The notes under the pieces are model-generated. The model saw only the letters and a program-made list of their open reading frames with translations, did not search any database and was not told the origin of the DNA. The position numbers were made by a program, and so were the translations under genes. Positions 44,433-55,749 of a DNA stretch of 64,000 nucleotides are shown here, piece after piece. Each line of letters opens with the position of its first letter. The stretch's first letter is position 1. Source of the stretch: Tethya wilhelma (lineage: Eukaryota > Porifera > Demospongiae > Tethyida > Tethyidae); contig CAXIPT010000038.1 of NCBI GenBank assembly GCA_964030475.1, positions 41,375-105,374 of the forward strand. The letters are read 5' to 3'.

Positions 44433-47400
44433 ATCAGTATAAATGGTAGTGATTTCAGTAACAACACAGCTGACTGCGGTGGTGCAGTATTAACATACAG
44501 TGGTAATATTATAATACATGATAGTTACTTACAAAACAACACAGCAGATAGTAATGGAGGTGTAATATGGACAGAGAGTGGTGACCTTAATATACATGGC
44601 AGTAATCTTACTAGTAACACAGCTGGCAATCATGGTGGTGCTATATGGACAGAGAATAGAAGGATTAACCTAGATGCAAGTGAGTTTAGTAGCAACAGAG
44701 CAATCTCTTGGGGTGGTGCAATAGGGACAGGCAGTGGAAAGATTAGCATAAAAATACATAGGTGCAATTTCACTAACAACACAGCTAATTTGGGAGGTGT
44801 ATTAAGAACAGATAGTGGTAGTGTCAATATAAATGGTAGTGATTTCAGTAGCAACACAGCTTACTGGGGTGGGGTGATATTTACTTATGGTGGTAGTATT
44901 ACTGTGCACAATTGTTATTTAAGAAACAACACAGCACATAAAGACGGAGGTGTAATATGGACAAAGAGTGGTGACCTTGATATACATGGCAGTGATCTCA
45001 CTAGTAACTCGGCTGATACTGGTGGTGTTTTGAGGACAGAAAGTGGTAGTATTATCATAAATGGTAGTGTCTTCATCAGAAACACAGCCCTTTATGATGG
45101 TGGTGTACTGTTCCTTGGTAGTGCTACTGATGGTGTCAATGAGATAAACAATAGTGTCTTCAACCACAACTATGTAACTAACCAAGGTGGTGCAATTTAT
45201 GTTCATTCCAGAATTATTAGCTTAAACGGTCGTCTTCAAATTCTAAACAATTCAGCACTCTCTGGTGGAGGGTTGTATGCGAACCAAAGTGAGTTGGATT
45301 TTGAAGGTATGAACATGTCAATATCAGACAATATTGGAACAGTTAAGGGAGGAGGAATCTGTGGTGTTGATTCTACAATAAGACTGACTGGAGGACAGCT
45401 TGAGTTTACTGAGAACAAAGCTGAGAAAGGAGGTGCAATTTACTTGGAGCATGATGCTCAGCTTCATTTGATAAAATCAGTACCAGAATGTTCTAGTCTT
45501 CATTATAATCCACCTTGTATGAAAAGATCAATGTCAAGTCTTAGACTGTACTTTACAAATAACTCAGCTAAATATGGTGGAGCACTATATATCTTTGATG
45601 AAGCATTCGAGTCAACAGAATGCTTCTTTCAAGACCTAGCCTCACATTCTGTGAACTATTTGGACCTAATCATTCAAAATACATTCTTTGCTAATAACTC
45701 AGCTAGCATATCTGGTGCATCAATATTTGGAGGCCAGTTGGACAGATGTACAGTCAGTCCTAGGGCACAGGTGTTCAACAAGTATCAGAGCACCTATATA
45801 AACTCAACATCATACCTAACAGAAGTTACAAACCTCAGGATCAATGCCCTACAGTCAGAGATATCTTCAGGACCAGTTAGTGTGTGCTTATGTACAAAGT
45901 ACGAACCAAATTGTGATCAACCTCCAATAACACACACATTTAAGAAAACAACTCAATTAAGTTTCAATGTATCAGCAATTGCCATGGACCAAGTGAGAAG
46001 TCCAGTTCCATCTTCAGTGAGAGCATTGTCGTCAAACCCTGGTGGACTAGCTGAAGGAGAGGACATTCAGAATACAACTGCAAATTGCACAGACTTAAGC
46101 TACACCATATCTTTCCCACGTGATTCAGAACAACTAGTGATGCATCTTGAAGGACAAAAACTCGATCTTAAAATTGCTATCATAATCCATATGTTGTTTG
46201 TTCCATGTGTTTGTCCAATCGGTTTCATTGTAAAGCAATCTACTTGCAATTGTGAATGTGATCCTTTCCTCTATGGCTACATAACAGACTGCTCTGTTAC
46301 TATATAACTCATCAGTAAAAAGAAGTAACAACGTCTGGATAAGTTATGCCAATGACTCTAGTACTAATCAGAAAGAAATTCAGTATTACTATCTAACTTA
46401 TCCTCATTGTCCTTTCGACTATTGCCATCCATCTAGCTCCCCAGTCTGGATTAACCTCAACACCCCCAATGGTTCTGATGCACAGTGTGCTTTCAATCGT
46501 AGAGGGAAGCTTTGTGGATCTTGCAAAAATGGTCTAAGTCTCTCTCTTGGTAGTTCACGTTGCTTGTCTTGCTCGAACAACTGGCTAGCTCTACTTTTTG
46601 TCTTTGCTATAGCTGGTGTAGCACTAGTTGCTTTACTCCTGATTTTCAATTTGACAGTAGCTGTTGGAACAATCAATGGACTCATGTTCTATGCCAACAT
46701 CCTCACAACGAATCGTGCCACTTTCTTTCCGTTTCAATCACCTAACTTCTTCACCATCTTCATTGCATGGCTCAACCTAGACTTTGGTTTTGTGACCTGC
46801 TTCTTTGATGGAATGGACAGTTATGTCAAAGAATGGCTACAGCTTGCTTTCCCAATTTACATCATATTCTTGGTTACCATGGTAATCATTGGCTGTGAAT
46901 ACTCTACAAGAATTGCCAGACTCTTTACTGGAACCAATCCGGTGGCAACACTAGCTACTCTCATTCTACTCTCTTATACAAAAAGCCTTCGTGTCATCAT
47001 AGCTGCATTCTCCTTTGCAACACTGGACTATCCTGATGGCTCAAGTGAGAAACTGTGGTTGATTGATGCAAATATACGTTTCTTAAAAGGTAAACACATT
47101 CCCCTCTTTCTAGTAGCTCTTCTTTTTCTCCTGGTAGGCATTGCATTCACCTCTTTCCTCTTCTCTTATCAGTGGCTCCTACGTTGTCCAAATAGGATGG
47201 TAAAACTAATTAAGAGTGCAAGGTTTTATCCCTTCATGGATGCTTTTCTTGCTCCTTATAATCTTAAACATCGCTACTGGACTGGTTTACTGCTTTTGAT
47301 TCGTACCTTCCTATATATCGTAGCTGCTCTCAATGTGAGCGGAAACCCTGGAAATAACCTTTTGTCCATCATCTGTACACTAATTTCTCTTTACCTACTA

Positions 47401-47961
47401 AAGATCTTACTACTAGGAAGGATCTATAAATCTTGGCCACTAGATGTACTTGAAACATCATTAGTTTTTAATCTCATTTTCTTCTCTGCTGGTTCCCAAT
47501 ACATCTTAGTAGCTGGTACTCAAAATCAAGAGTCTCTTGCCTACACATCAACTAGTATCGCTTTTATCATTTTTCTAGCCATCTTGGTCTATCACACATA
47601 CACTTTCTCATTGCCAAAGAAAACAAGAACCAAACTTGACTCTTTTATTCTCAAAATAAGGCTACGGCTTGATCCCAAACAAGTGCCAACTGATCATGAA
47701 ATAATCCATATTCCTCGGCCTGTAGTTACATACAGTGTAGTGGACCCTCTGCCAACCCAAGAAGAAATATTAGAACAAGAAGCTAACATTGGAGATCAAA
47801 GTGGAGCTGATAACATTGAGCTTGAACCAAGACCCTCAAGCTTTGCATGTATTCATAACCCATACACACACGACAGTGATGAGTTGGGAGTGGAGAGACA
47901 AACTGAAGTCGACAATTTTATTGATATAGCTGACTAGTGACACCTTTATTACACAAAACTT

Positions 47962-47990
47962 AATAAATTATATCTTGTCTCAAGAATAAA
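47962..47990 (+). terminator. poly(A) signals of the second membrane-protein copy
   Basis: AATAAA at 47962-47967 and again at 47985-47990, 25-50 bases after the stop codon. Confidence 0.5.
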
Positions 47991-48346
47991 ACAATATTAT
48001 TATTATTTATTCACATCATCACTACAGTTGCTTCAATAATATTGTTAAAGCTTAAATTTGTCAATGTAACAGTGGTGTTATTGTATAATATGCTAATAAT
48101 TTTATTAATATTTTGGACTCATATAATCTTTATAACAATTCCTCATTGTGTTTTTTTGTACAAAATTTAGGCTCTCTGTTAGTTTCGCTTACGATTGCTT
48201 ATTGTCTAGTGCATGTTTACATTAATTTCAAAATTTGCATATTTCAATTGCAAAAAAATACATAATAACTTTAATAATAATTGCATTCACTGTTAACATT
48301 ACATTCACTAGCAGTTGTTACTGTCACTGTTCAGTAAATTCTAACA

Positions 48347-48811
48347 TCACTGATTAAAATAGGTTTGATATCCAATTACAAATAACTGAACTAAAGTGTT
48401 ACCACTATTTGCGCGTGGAATTTCAAGATAAATTTTTCTGTCTTCTGTCACTGGAAACCAGACGTTCTCTGTAACAGTGTTGTATGCATGTTGATCGTAT
48501 GGATGCAGGTAAAGGTAGTTGTCGTAGTGGCTAGAACCCTCTTCAGTGTATATTCTGAGGAATACATCATAGTCAGAATTCTGAGCAGTACCTCCACTAG
48601 CGACAGCAAGCACTCGAACCCACACGGGTAATCTTTTGGGAACAATTGAAGGAAGATGAAAGGAAAAAGTACCAGCTGACGAGAGGGTTTTAGTGCCAAT
48701 AAGAGTGCGGTTAGTAGAATACCAATCGTGAACTTGGCCTTGCACATGAGTGCTAGCAAGCAAAATGATCACTACAACTGATCCAAACCAATTGTAGTTT
48801 CCAGTAGACAT
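48347..48811 (-). CDS. small secreted protein of unknown function
   Basis: A 154-aa intronless frame with ATG at 48811. The N-terminus has a signal peptide (GSVVVIILLASTHVQG, cleavage likely near residue 25). The mature part is about 128 residues, without cysteines, rich in Tyr, His and Ser, with a beta-rich look ('WYSTNRTLIG', 'TFSFHLPSIVP', 'RVLAVASGG', 'DYDVFLRIYTEEG', 'KIYLEIPR', 'LVQLFVIGYQTYF'). One sequon (NRT) is present. I do not recognise the family. It could be a small extracellular beta-sandwich or lectin-like protein, but nothing in the sequence proves that. It is convergent with the membrane-protein copy at 39953-47937. Confidence 0.75.
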   Translation of the reverse strand: MSTGNYNWFGSVVVIILLASTHVQGQVHDWYSTNRTLIGTKTLSSAGTFSFHLPSIVPKRLPVWVRVLAVASGGTAQNSDYDVFLRIYTEEGSSHYDNYLYLHPYDQHAYNTVTENVWFPVTEDRKIYLEIPRANSGNTLVQLFVIGYQTYFNQ

Positions 48812-48994
48812 TTGTACTGATCAATGTTACGATTGATGAATTAAAGAACTTGAGTTTGGTGAGAGATTTCAATCTTGTTGAGACTGACTCCTAACTAGCT
48901 GAATCATCTGATGAACCTTCTTACAGAGAATGGTCTTTAACAGAATTTTGTATCTGGTTTACTGACCCTATATCGCTTCCAGCCTTTGATCCTA

Positions 48995-49905
48995 AGACTA
49001 GCATATGTGACTGTTACCTCGAACAAGAAAAAAAATTAAATTATAGTGCCCTAGCTGTCTTCTAACAAAAGAAGGAACCACATACAGCTATTAAGTGCCC
49101 TGATCCAGCCTTATAGTTGGTAAGACTATAGCATATGTGACTGTTACCTCGAACAGAAAAAAAATTAATTATAGTGCCTACTAGCTGTCTTCTAACAAAA
49201 GAAGGAACCACAGCTAATACAGCTAATTAGTGCTATAGCTGTCTTCTAACCAAAGAACAAAACCAAAGCTATATGGTGCCCTAACTGTTTTTGAAGAAAG
49301 TATAATACAATAGGAACCACTTCTAGCCATTGAGTGCTCTAGCTCTCAAAGCTGGAACAATCAATCTTATGTGCTTGAGATCTGTCTTCAAACAATACAT
49401 GTAGTAGAAATCAAAGAATTGTAATGCCTTATAATTATAGCTAAACAGTCTTCTAACAAAAGCAGGAATCACATATTTTAGTGCCCTCTAAGCTCCCTGA
49501 ATATTACACACTAAACAATTGGAGGGGAGAGAGCCTGGTATGCAAATTCACATGAATGGCACGTAGCATGTAGAAAATTAGTATGCTGTAGTAGAGACAA
49601 AACAAAACAAGACAAACTCTCTTTTTGGGCAACGTCATTCACGTGATTTCGCTTACCAAGCTCTCTCCCATCCTATTTTTGTGTGCGTGTGTGCATAAAA
49701 TTAATATCCATTGGGAGAGAGACTGGGAACAAGGCTATTCTAAGCCGTCTTCAAACCATAAATTTTTAGTGACCTTTTTTAAAGCAAAATAGGAACCGTA
49801 AATTCTTAGTGCTCTGTCTCCGTAGCAATAAAAGAATCGTATAGCTGCTGTCTTCTAACCAAAGTAAGGAAAAAAAATTAGTACCCTATAGCTGTCTTAT
49901 AACAT
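48995..49905. repeat. degenerate minisatellite, 45-60 bp units, with a MITE fragment inside
   Basis: Units of the form 'tagtgccctagctgtcttctaacaaaagaaggaaccaca' recur roughly nine times with heavy divergence. A MITE-like segment (about 49514-49740, GGGAGAGAG.CTGG ends) sits between units. Confidence 0.7.
49514..49740. mobile_element. MITE with GGGAGAGAGCCTGG ends, partial
   Basis: The right end 'attgggagagagactgggaacaaggcta' and the internal 'cacgtgatttcgcttaccaagctctctcccatcctattttt' match the element at 52938-53201. The outer left end is missing. Confidence 0.65.
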
Positions 49906-50019
49906 TACAAAGTTTATTGCACCACATTATTTTTATAATCCATGGCATAGGCTAATGCTGCATGTGCAATAGCCTACACAAGCATAACTTACATTGTAGC
50001 TGCTCTACACAAGCAATTT

Positions 50020-50175
50020 ATAGGGACTAACCATGCAGTCTCTGATAGTCTCCACACTATTATAGTGTTGAAAAAAGTGAATAAATAAGTAGCAAAAGTA
50101 CGAAAGTAAACAGTGTACGAATAAGAAAAGTATTGGAACAAAATATGTCACAATTTTGGCACACGACTACTGAAT
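50020..50175. repeat. foldback repeat family A fragment
   Basis: 'gggactaaccatgcagtctctgatagtctccacact' is the inverse of 11185-11223, and 'aaaagtattggaacaaaatatgtcacaattttggcac' matches the left arm of copy 1. Confidence 0.6.
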
Positions 50176-50247
50176 AAGGGGACTGCTGAAATTTCCAGAT
50201 TACACCGACAAACTCGGAGTTTATGATAACATTATACCAAATCAGGT

Positions 50248-50251
<4 letters not shown>

Positions 50252-50295
<44 letters not shown>

Positions 50296-50312
50296 TGTGA
50301 GTGTGTGTGTGT
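50252..50312. repeat. (TG)n microsatellite
   Basis: About 30 TG units with two GAG interruptions near the right end. Confidence 0.95.
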
Positions 50313-50350
50313 ACGTGAGTTGTGTTATAGCTATATATATGAGAATTTTG

Positions 50351-50412
50351 TGGGATTCGATTCAAACCTATAGGTCTTATAAATTCTAGTCACCACTGAG
50401 CTACATACTACA
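50351..50412 (-). repeat. possible tRNA-derived SINE head or tRNA relic
   Basis: On the minus strand, TAGCTCAGTGG (A-box-like) is followed after about 24 bases by GGTTTGAATCG (B-box-like), then toward a CA-rich tail. The spacing is too short for an intact tRNA. Low confidence. Confidence 0.3.
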
Positions 50413-50699
50413 GAACTCACTTGCACTGGAGCAGAGAATAGTAGTATATACTACTATAGACAATAGTCAACTTCCAAACTAGATCTCAAGGCCTACATGT
50501 GGTGGCATGACCCAAAAAAAGCATGATGCAAATTAATACATGACCAGCATGTTCTTCCTGACACAACAAAGCAAACATGCAATACTTAAATTTAATTGTT
50601 TTGTCACATTGTCATAGCAGAACAGATTAGATGAGATGACTTTACTCATTCAAGTAATGAATAGTACCCAAGAAAAGAATTAAGCTACTTTATGTTGTC

Positions 50700-50910
50700 A
50701 CCGTTGGCTTCCCACTATATAGTGCTATCCATGGGTGAGGAAAGTTTCTGAGAGTTTTGGGCCTTGCATGCAATTGGTAATATGTCTGAGAGAGCCTCTA
50801 AGCAAGTTTCAAGACTTAACTTTGTTTTGCTAAATTTTTACAAGGATAAACATTTTGTATTGTGTCTATGGGACATTCGGTCCATTCCTACTCTACGTAA
50901 TACTGTATAC
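50700..50910. repeat. dispersed repeat interior shared with 11540-11760
   Basis: Blocks 'ggcttccca', 'catgcaattggtaat', 'gagcctct', 'cattttgtattgtgtctatgggaca' and 'ccattcctact' are in the same order as at 11540-11760. Confidence 0.65.
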
Positions 50911-51955
50911 ATAATCATGTTATATGGCATTTTAATGGAAACAAACAATTATTAATGGATTTTCCTACAATAGGTTTTGTGGATTTGATATTCACAGATT
51001 GTTTTGCTTGCCATATTATTACAATAGTACTACACAGCGTAATTTGCAGATTATGTTTTCAAAAATCACCCCCATGCAAATCTGTGAAACTGTAAGATTT
51101 GCTTCCCATGAAAAAATACCCATTAGAAGTGGTGTGAATGCAAACATAAGATTGTGGTTTCCGCATACTCATGTGGGCTTCTGTGGGCTTCTGTTTAAAC
51201 ACAATTTTAATGATGAGTCCAGTATAAGCCCCAAGGTAGAGAGTTACATACTTCGGCAGACAGCCTGAATACAATGAATTTGTCACCCAAATGTCCAACA
51301 AATACACCTCTAACCTGACCCTGATTTATTTCTTAGTGCCATATAATTATATCACTGTTATTCTTGAATTTCACAATGGTCCACTTGTAGGAGATATGAT
51401 TCAGTACAAATAGCTATATAGCAAACAAGAAATTATGCCACATTAATAAATTCCAGGAAAGTTGCAAGACTTAATGTAGATTGCTTGGATGAGTTGATAC
51501 AAATGACTTTGCATGATCTAACTTTGTATCCATGACCCCATATACTTGGACTGGATACCAGACTCTTAGGGCCAAGTACGAGTCAAGTACAAGTAGGCAA
51601 TATATATATGCAGTTGCCGCTTTCTCAACACTCCAAGGAGGTATAATGGGTCTCAAATTTGTTGACTATATGCATGGTAAACATGACTATCAACAGGAGT
51701 TCACTCAAGGGCTTCCATATGGACTCTCAGTATGCAATTATTATCATTGAAACCTTTATAAATTGCTCATACTCTATTGTTAAGGGACTCATAGTGTTAC
51801 TGTAACGTGGAAATGACATAGTAAGACATCGATTTACCAGGCATCCTCATGGTGGTGTATTATAATTATAGCTTACAACTAAGAAGCAATTGCAAGCATC
51901 ATAAGTATTAACAATACAGAATAAAGGAGAGAGCAAAACTAAGTTATACTAGAGA
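50911..51955. other. intergenic stretch without a recognisable gene
   Basis: Short frames only; nothing supported by codon use or motifs. Confidence 0.5.
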
Positions 51956-51959
51956 CCTA

Positions 51960-52280
51960 TCAAATCAGCACGTTGAAAACTTACATCATCAGTGGGGAAA
52001 ACAACAAAAAAGGAAAGAATTAATTATGAGTTAATAAACTCTTAATTTACATTTTTCAGTGTAAGGAAGTGTGCACTTGTAAGAAGTGCTGGAACAAATA
52101 TCACATTTTACATTTGAAGTTTACATGGTGTTTCAAATGAAACAAATCTTATACTACAGACAAAGCAAATCAGCACATTCTTACATTGTCAGTGAAAACC
52201 ACAAAACAAGGAAAATTAAAGAGTTAATAAACTCTAATTCACATTTTCAGGGTCAGGAAGCATGCACTTGTAAGTAGTGC
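51960..52280. repeat. two tandem copies of a ~200-bp repeat
   Basis: 'caaatcagcac...ttacat.. .tcagtg' to 'gagttaataaactct.aattcacatttttcag' and 'gcacttgtaag.agtgctg' occur at about 51964-52095 and 52165-52280. A shorter relative is at about 55140-55215. Confidence 0.65.
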
Positions 52281-52699
52281 TGCAAGGCACCGTTGAAGCA
52301 CAAGCCTCGGCACACACCACTCAATTTCATTGTGACAAGTAGCTGTATACATAATATGCTGTGTAAAGAGTGTATCACAGCTATATCAGTGGCTATATCA
52401 GTGCTATGAATACTATGAGTGTGGAACGGTATCGAGAAGACTAATCGACACACGGACACAGCCACACAAATCTGTGATGAAATCCAACAGCATAAGACAC
52501 AGACTATGAACTAGATGAACTATGGAATGATTATGCATCAGTGTACCGGGACGGCTATCACAGTGTTATAGACTATCAACAAACTATCATCAGGCCAGGC
52601 TATATTTTCAGTGTGGCCAGCTAGCTAGTGGGGTTCACTGGCAACTTAAACTGGCACAGTGATACTGATCACACATATAAGAGGGCTAGGCTATATGAT

Positions 52700-52700
<1 letters not shown>

Positions 52701-52748
<48 letters not shown>
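52701..52748. repeat. (CA)n microsatellite
   Basis: 24 CA units. Confidence 0.95.
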
Positions 52749-52750
<2 letters not shown>

Positions 52751-52937
52751 GTAACTACTGTAACTGTGTGCACGTGCTATGCATGTGCCGAGGTGTTTGA
52801 ATATCGCATTTTCAAGTTTGATTTGAGCATTCGCATGGTTACAATCCAGGAATAGTATAATGCTTAGTTGATTCTGAGATCATGAATTATTAGGCAAATT
52901 TAGTAACAAATAAGTTGGAGCTAGAAGGTACATAAAC

Positions 52938-53201
52938 TAGCCTCATTCCCAGGCTCTCTCCCATGCACTTACACCCATAAAAATAGGAAGAGAGGGAGCC
53001 TGGTATCCAAAATCATAGTAATATCGTTGCCCGTAGAGAGACTATTATAGAGAGAGTTTGCATAGTTTCTCCACTACAGCTCTAGCATACTAATTTATTC
53101 ACACATTACGCCATTCATGTGATTTCGCATACCAGGCTCTTTCCCTTCCTATTTTTTTCAGCATGTAATATTTATAGGGAGAGAGCCTGGGAATGAAGCT
53201 A
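52938..53201. mobile_element. TA-flanked MITE with GCCTCATTCCCAGGCTCTCT ends
   Basis: Left end GCCTCATTCCCAGGCTCTCT is inverse to right AGAGAGCCTGGGAATGAAGC, with TA at both borders. The same paired ends recur inverted inside (near 52983 and 53143), so the element is itself made of repeated terminal blocks. Confidence 0.8.
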
Positions 53202-53579
53202 TATTTACACCTGAATGTGCATGGTTGTGGCCAAACAGTTGTTTATTATTTGGTATGGATATTCTACCAATGAACAACTCATATTAATTCCAGTACTTGT
53301 TGTAAGGTATACCAAACATGTGTCAGCATAAACCAAACTAATTATTTACTCAATAAAAAGATTAAAAACTCAAAAACACAATATGTACAATTGTTGTGCT
53401 ACTACCATTAAATATTCCTAAAATATTGAACAATGTCATACTATTATTGTATCAGCTACAGTTACTAAAACTATACATTAACAATAATGATTACATGATA
53501 CAGCCTCGGACAATAATTATGTTGTTAAAATTCTACACAGCTATCATAATAGTGTCTACAAACTATATGGACCTAGCTC

Positions 53580-54755
53580 TCAAATGTTCCACATTACAAA
53601 AAAAAGACTAAAAAGTAGCACAGGAATTGCCATCTCTGTGTAGTGAGCTTTGCTCTGCTCTTGGTTGTCCAACAGGTTACGGCAAGTCAGAGGTGGTGTC
53701 TCAACTCCACATTGATTCCACAAGGTGTAGTTAGCTAGCGTCAATACATTCAAATCAGAATTGCACAAGGTGTACTTACTTATAATACGATCAGTTTCAG
53801 AGTCTGCTGTTTTTCCAATACAATCTTCAGAATCAGTAGCATTGTAGAAAAAGTTAAAGCAACAGCCTTGTTCACTTCTAAGTGTTTCCAGAGCTTCTCT
53901 GCATTCATCTGAACAACTAGCTTGATCTATACTACATTCAGTTAGGCCTACATTGAGTAGAGTTTCGTTGAGTACCAGCTGACAGTTCTCTTCTTCAGAA
54001 TTGACTTGACATACAGGGACAAACGAATCCCTAATTTCAGAGCACCCCTCAATTTCTTCCACTTCGTCTAAAATGGAATTAAGCTCTCCCGACATCAAAC
54101 AGCGCGACCTAATTACCCTATCAAAGAAGCCACGTTCTGTACATTCTATTGTTCCTTGGCTTGCAAGTGACCTACTTACCCTAACTATATCTTCACACTG
54201 TTCAAATGGTTCTACACCACAAGCCAACCAAAGATCATAGTCTAAAATCTGCCGAGAAGTTTCATCTGACCTTGAGTTATTGTACAGTGAGTCTATACAA
54301 CAGCCTGGTGGACTGTCACGAAGATCTTGGAGTGCTGTGGCACACTCTTCACTTGGGCAGCCATTACCTTGAAAACTTCCACACAAATTCCTTGCAGATG
54401 TAAGACGAGAAGCTTCTGTGTCATAAAGTCCGCAAATTTCTCCAGCTTCATTCCTTCTGCATTGTACGACTATATCAAAAGCGGCATCATCAAAGTCGCA
54501 AAACTGATCAAAAAATACAGCACTCTGAAAAATACCTCTCTCTACACAAAAGCGGCTTTCAATTTCCTGAAAACACATCTCAAGATTATTTTCATCTATG
54601 GTTTGTCGTTTTCGATTGATGTGGCTGTGTTGTTCGATGTCTTTAGGGTTTAACATTCTCTGCATTGATGGATGATTGTTACTGGACCTTGTGCCCTGAG
54701 AACCAAGTGCAGTACTTAGCAGTATTGAGACAGTTAGCAGTAGAAAGGACTTCAT
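53580..54755 (-). CDS. cysteine-rich two-module surface protein, probably membrane- or GPI-anchored
   Basis: A 391-aa intronless frame. It has a signal peptide (MKSFLLLTVSILLSTALG), a basic KRKRQ-like site near residue 50 that could be cut by a furin-type protease, then two related modules. Module 1 (about 58-190) and module 2 (about 195-365) share the order Cys..., 'C..EC..AL..LR...GCC...(L/F)YN', and 'Y.LW..CGVE....C', so they arose by internal duplication. A hydrophobic C-terminus (AIPVLLFSLFFVMWNI, last 16 residues) with no cytoplasmic tail fits a GPI signal. Several NxT/S sequons support extracellular exposure. I do not recognise the family. It is acidic and has no repeats of the GGAI type. 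Confidence 0.82.
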   Translation of the reverse strand: MKSFLLLTVSILLSTALGSQGTRSSNNHPSMQRMLNPKDIEQHSHINRKRQTIDENNLEMCFQEIESRFCVERGIFQSAVFFDQFCDFDDAAFDIVVQCRRNEAGEICGLYDTEASRLTSARNLCGSFQGNGCPSEECATALQDLRDSPPGCCIDSLYNNSRSDETSRQILDYDLWLACGVEPFEQCEDIVRVSRSLASQGTIECTERGFFDRVIRSRCLMSGELNSILDEVEEIEGCSEIRDSFVPVCQVNSEEENCQLVLNETLLNVGLTECSIDQASCSDECREALETLRSEQGCCFNFFYNATDSEDCIGKTADSETDRIISKYTLCNSDLNVLTLANYTLWNQCGVETPPLTCRNLLDNQEQSKAHYTEMAIPVLLFSLFFVMWNI

Positions 54756-55248
54756 TTCACTTTTTAAGTTTATCTGTCAGTAGATTTCTGAGATTGACAA
54801 CCAGAGTGGTTGTTAATTGTGATGTCCTAGCCTGAGTGTGCTTTCTAGTTATATACTGCCTGGCTGAACTATCTAGCTATAAAAGTGCAGGAAATATACA
54901 CCATTGTACATTCATAAACAGAATTTTGGAATTTTGAATGATTGCATGCATGCATGACAGTTACTAAGAATCAGTATGTGTGAAATTAATCTGCATCTTC
55001 TAAATCACAGGATGGGGATCTTTTTGCTGATAACTGCATATAACTGCATATAACTGCAGCTATACAGCTAGCTACAAACATGCACACACAAACTTATCTT
55101 CAAAGGAATGAATCGCTATAAATAGCACTGAAGAATTTTAAACATTCTGTTAAAACCTTAAAAACAAGGAAAAGAAGTTATATGAAACTTTTAAATCACA
55201 TTTTTCAGGGTCAGATCTCAAGGCAAAACTGTTAGTAATAATACATTA
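54756..55248. other. upstream region of the cysteine-rich gene
   Basis: No gene. AT-rich; a possible TATA-like 'ttatatact' (minus-strand view) lies near 54849. A short copy of the 52.0-kb repeat occurs near 55140-55215. Confidence 0.4.
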
Positions 55249-55561
55249 AACAGTGTAGGAATGAGCAATGCTGTAAACATTTTATTATACTGAGTTGTAA
55301 AATAGTTCAGTATATATACTTGGAGACAATCATACAAGACCGGTTGAAGAGACAAGGGGGTGCATGGGACCCCATTTAGAGCCAGAAGAAGACCATACCT
55401 CCCCAAGTATTGGCTCTGATGCATGCGCATTTATCAGGATGACAGGCAGCTAGCTAGATTACTGATCAGATATCATTTATTTTGCAATATAATGATTCTC
55501 AGTTTAATTTCAAAAAAATTAGTAGTGTGGGAATTGGCAAAGTATTGGAACTGGGAAGAAA
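55249..55561. repeat. foldback repeat family A fragments up to an assembly join
   Basis: 'cagtgtaggaatgagcaatgctgtaaacatttta' and 'agtgtgggaattggcaaagtattggaac' resemble family A arms. The sequence breaks at an N at 55562, after which a short GC-rich stretch (55564-55625) follows. Confidence 0.5.
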
Positions 55562-55749
55562 NATCCGTCGTAAATTGCCCACGTGGGCCGCCGGCCAGCC
55601 ACGTCGCGTCACGTCCATGCTCGCACTAATTATTCTAACGATCTTTTCCAATTCGACATGCTATGCTACAGCAGAGACGTTGGACGTTGTCTTTGACCCT
55701 CTGTTGAAGTTACTGTTTAACTGTTATTAACAATTATTGAATTAAACTT

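Larger units (their letters stand above)
39953..47937 (+). pseudogene. second beta-helix / multi-pass membrane protein copy, split by a transposon and frameshifted
   Basis: Paralogue of the 3063-8549 gene. The start at 39953 was chosen because aaaATGG plus a signal peptide (MVAQQLAIIVATLGFIAS) matches the first gene; an upstream in-frame ATG at 39890 is less likely. The unique N-terminal domain and GGAI/FxxN repeats run to 41975, where a transposon (41976-44431) enters. Repeats resume at 44434, then the Cys-rich region. Near 46300-46305 four extra bases (ATAT/TATA) cause a stop at 46305. The downstream frame is open from 46306 through the membrane helices to the stop at 47937 (tail ends VDNFIDIAD as in the first gene). 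AATAAA occurs at 47962 and 47985. It could be a non-functional allele of a working gene rather than a fixed pseudogene. Confidence 0.85.
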
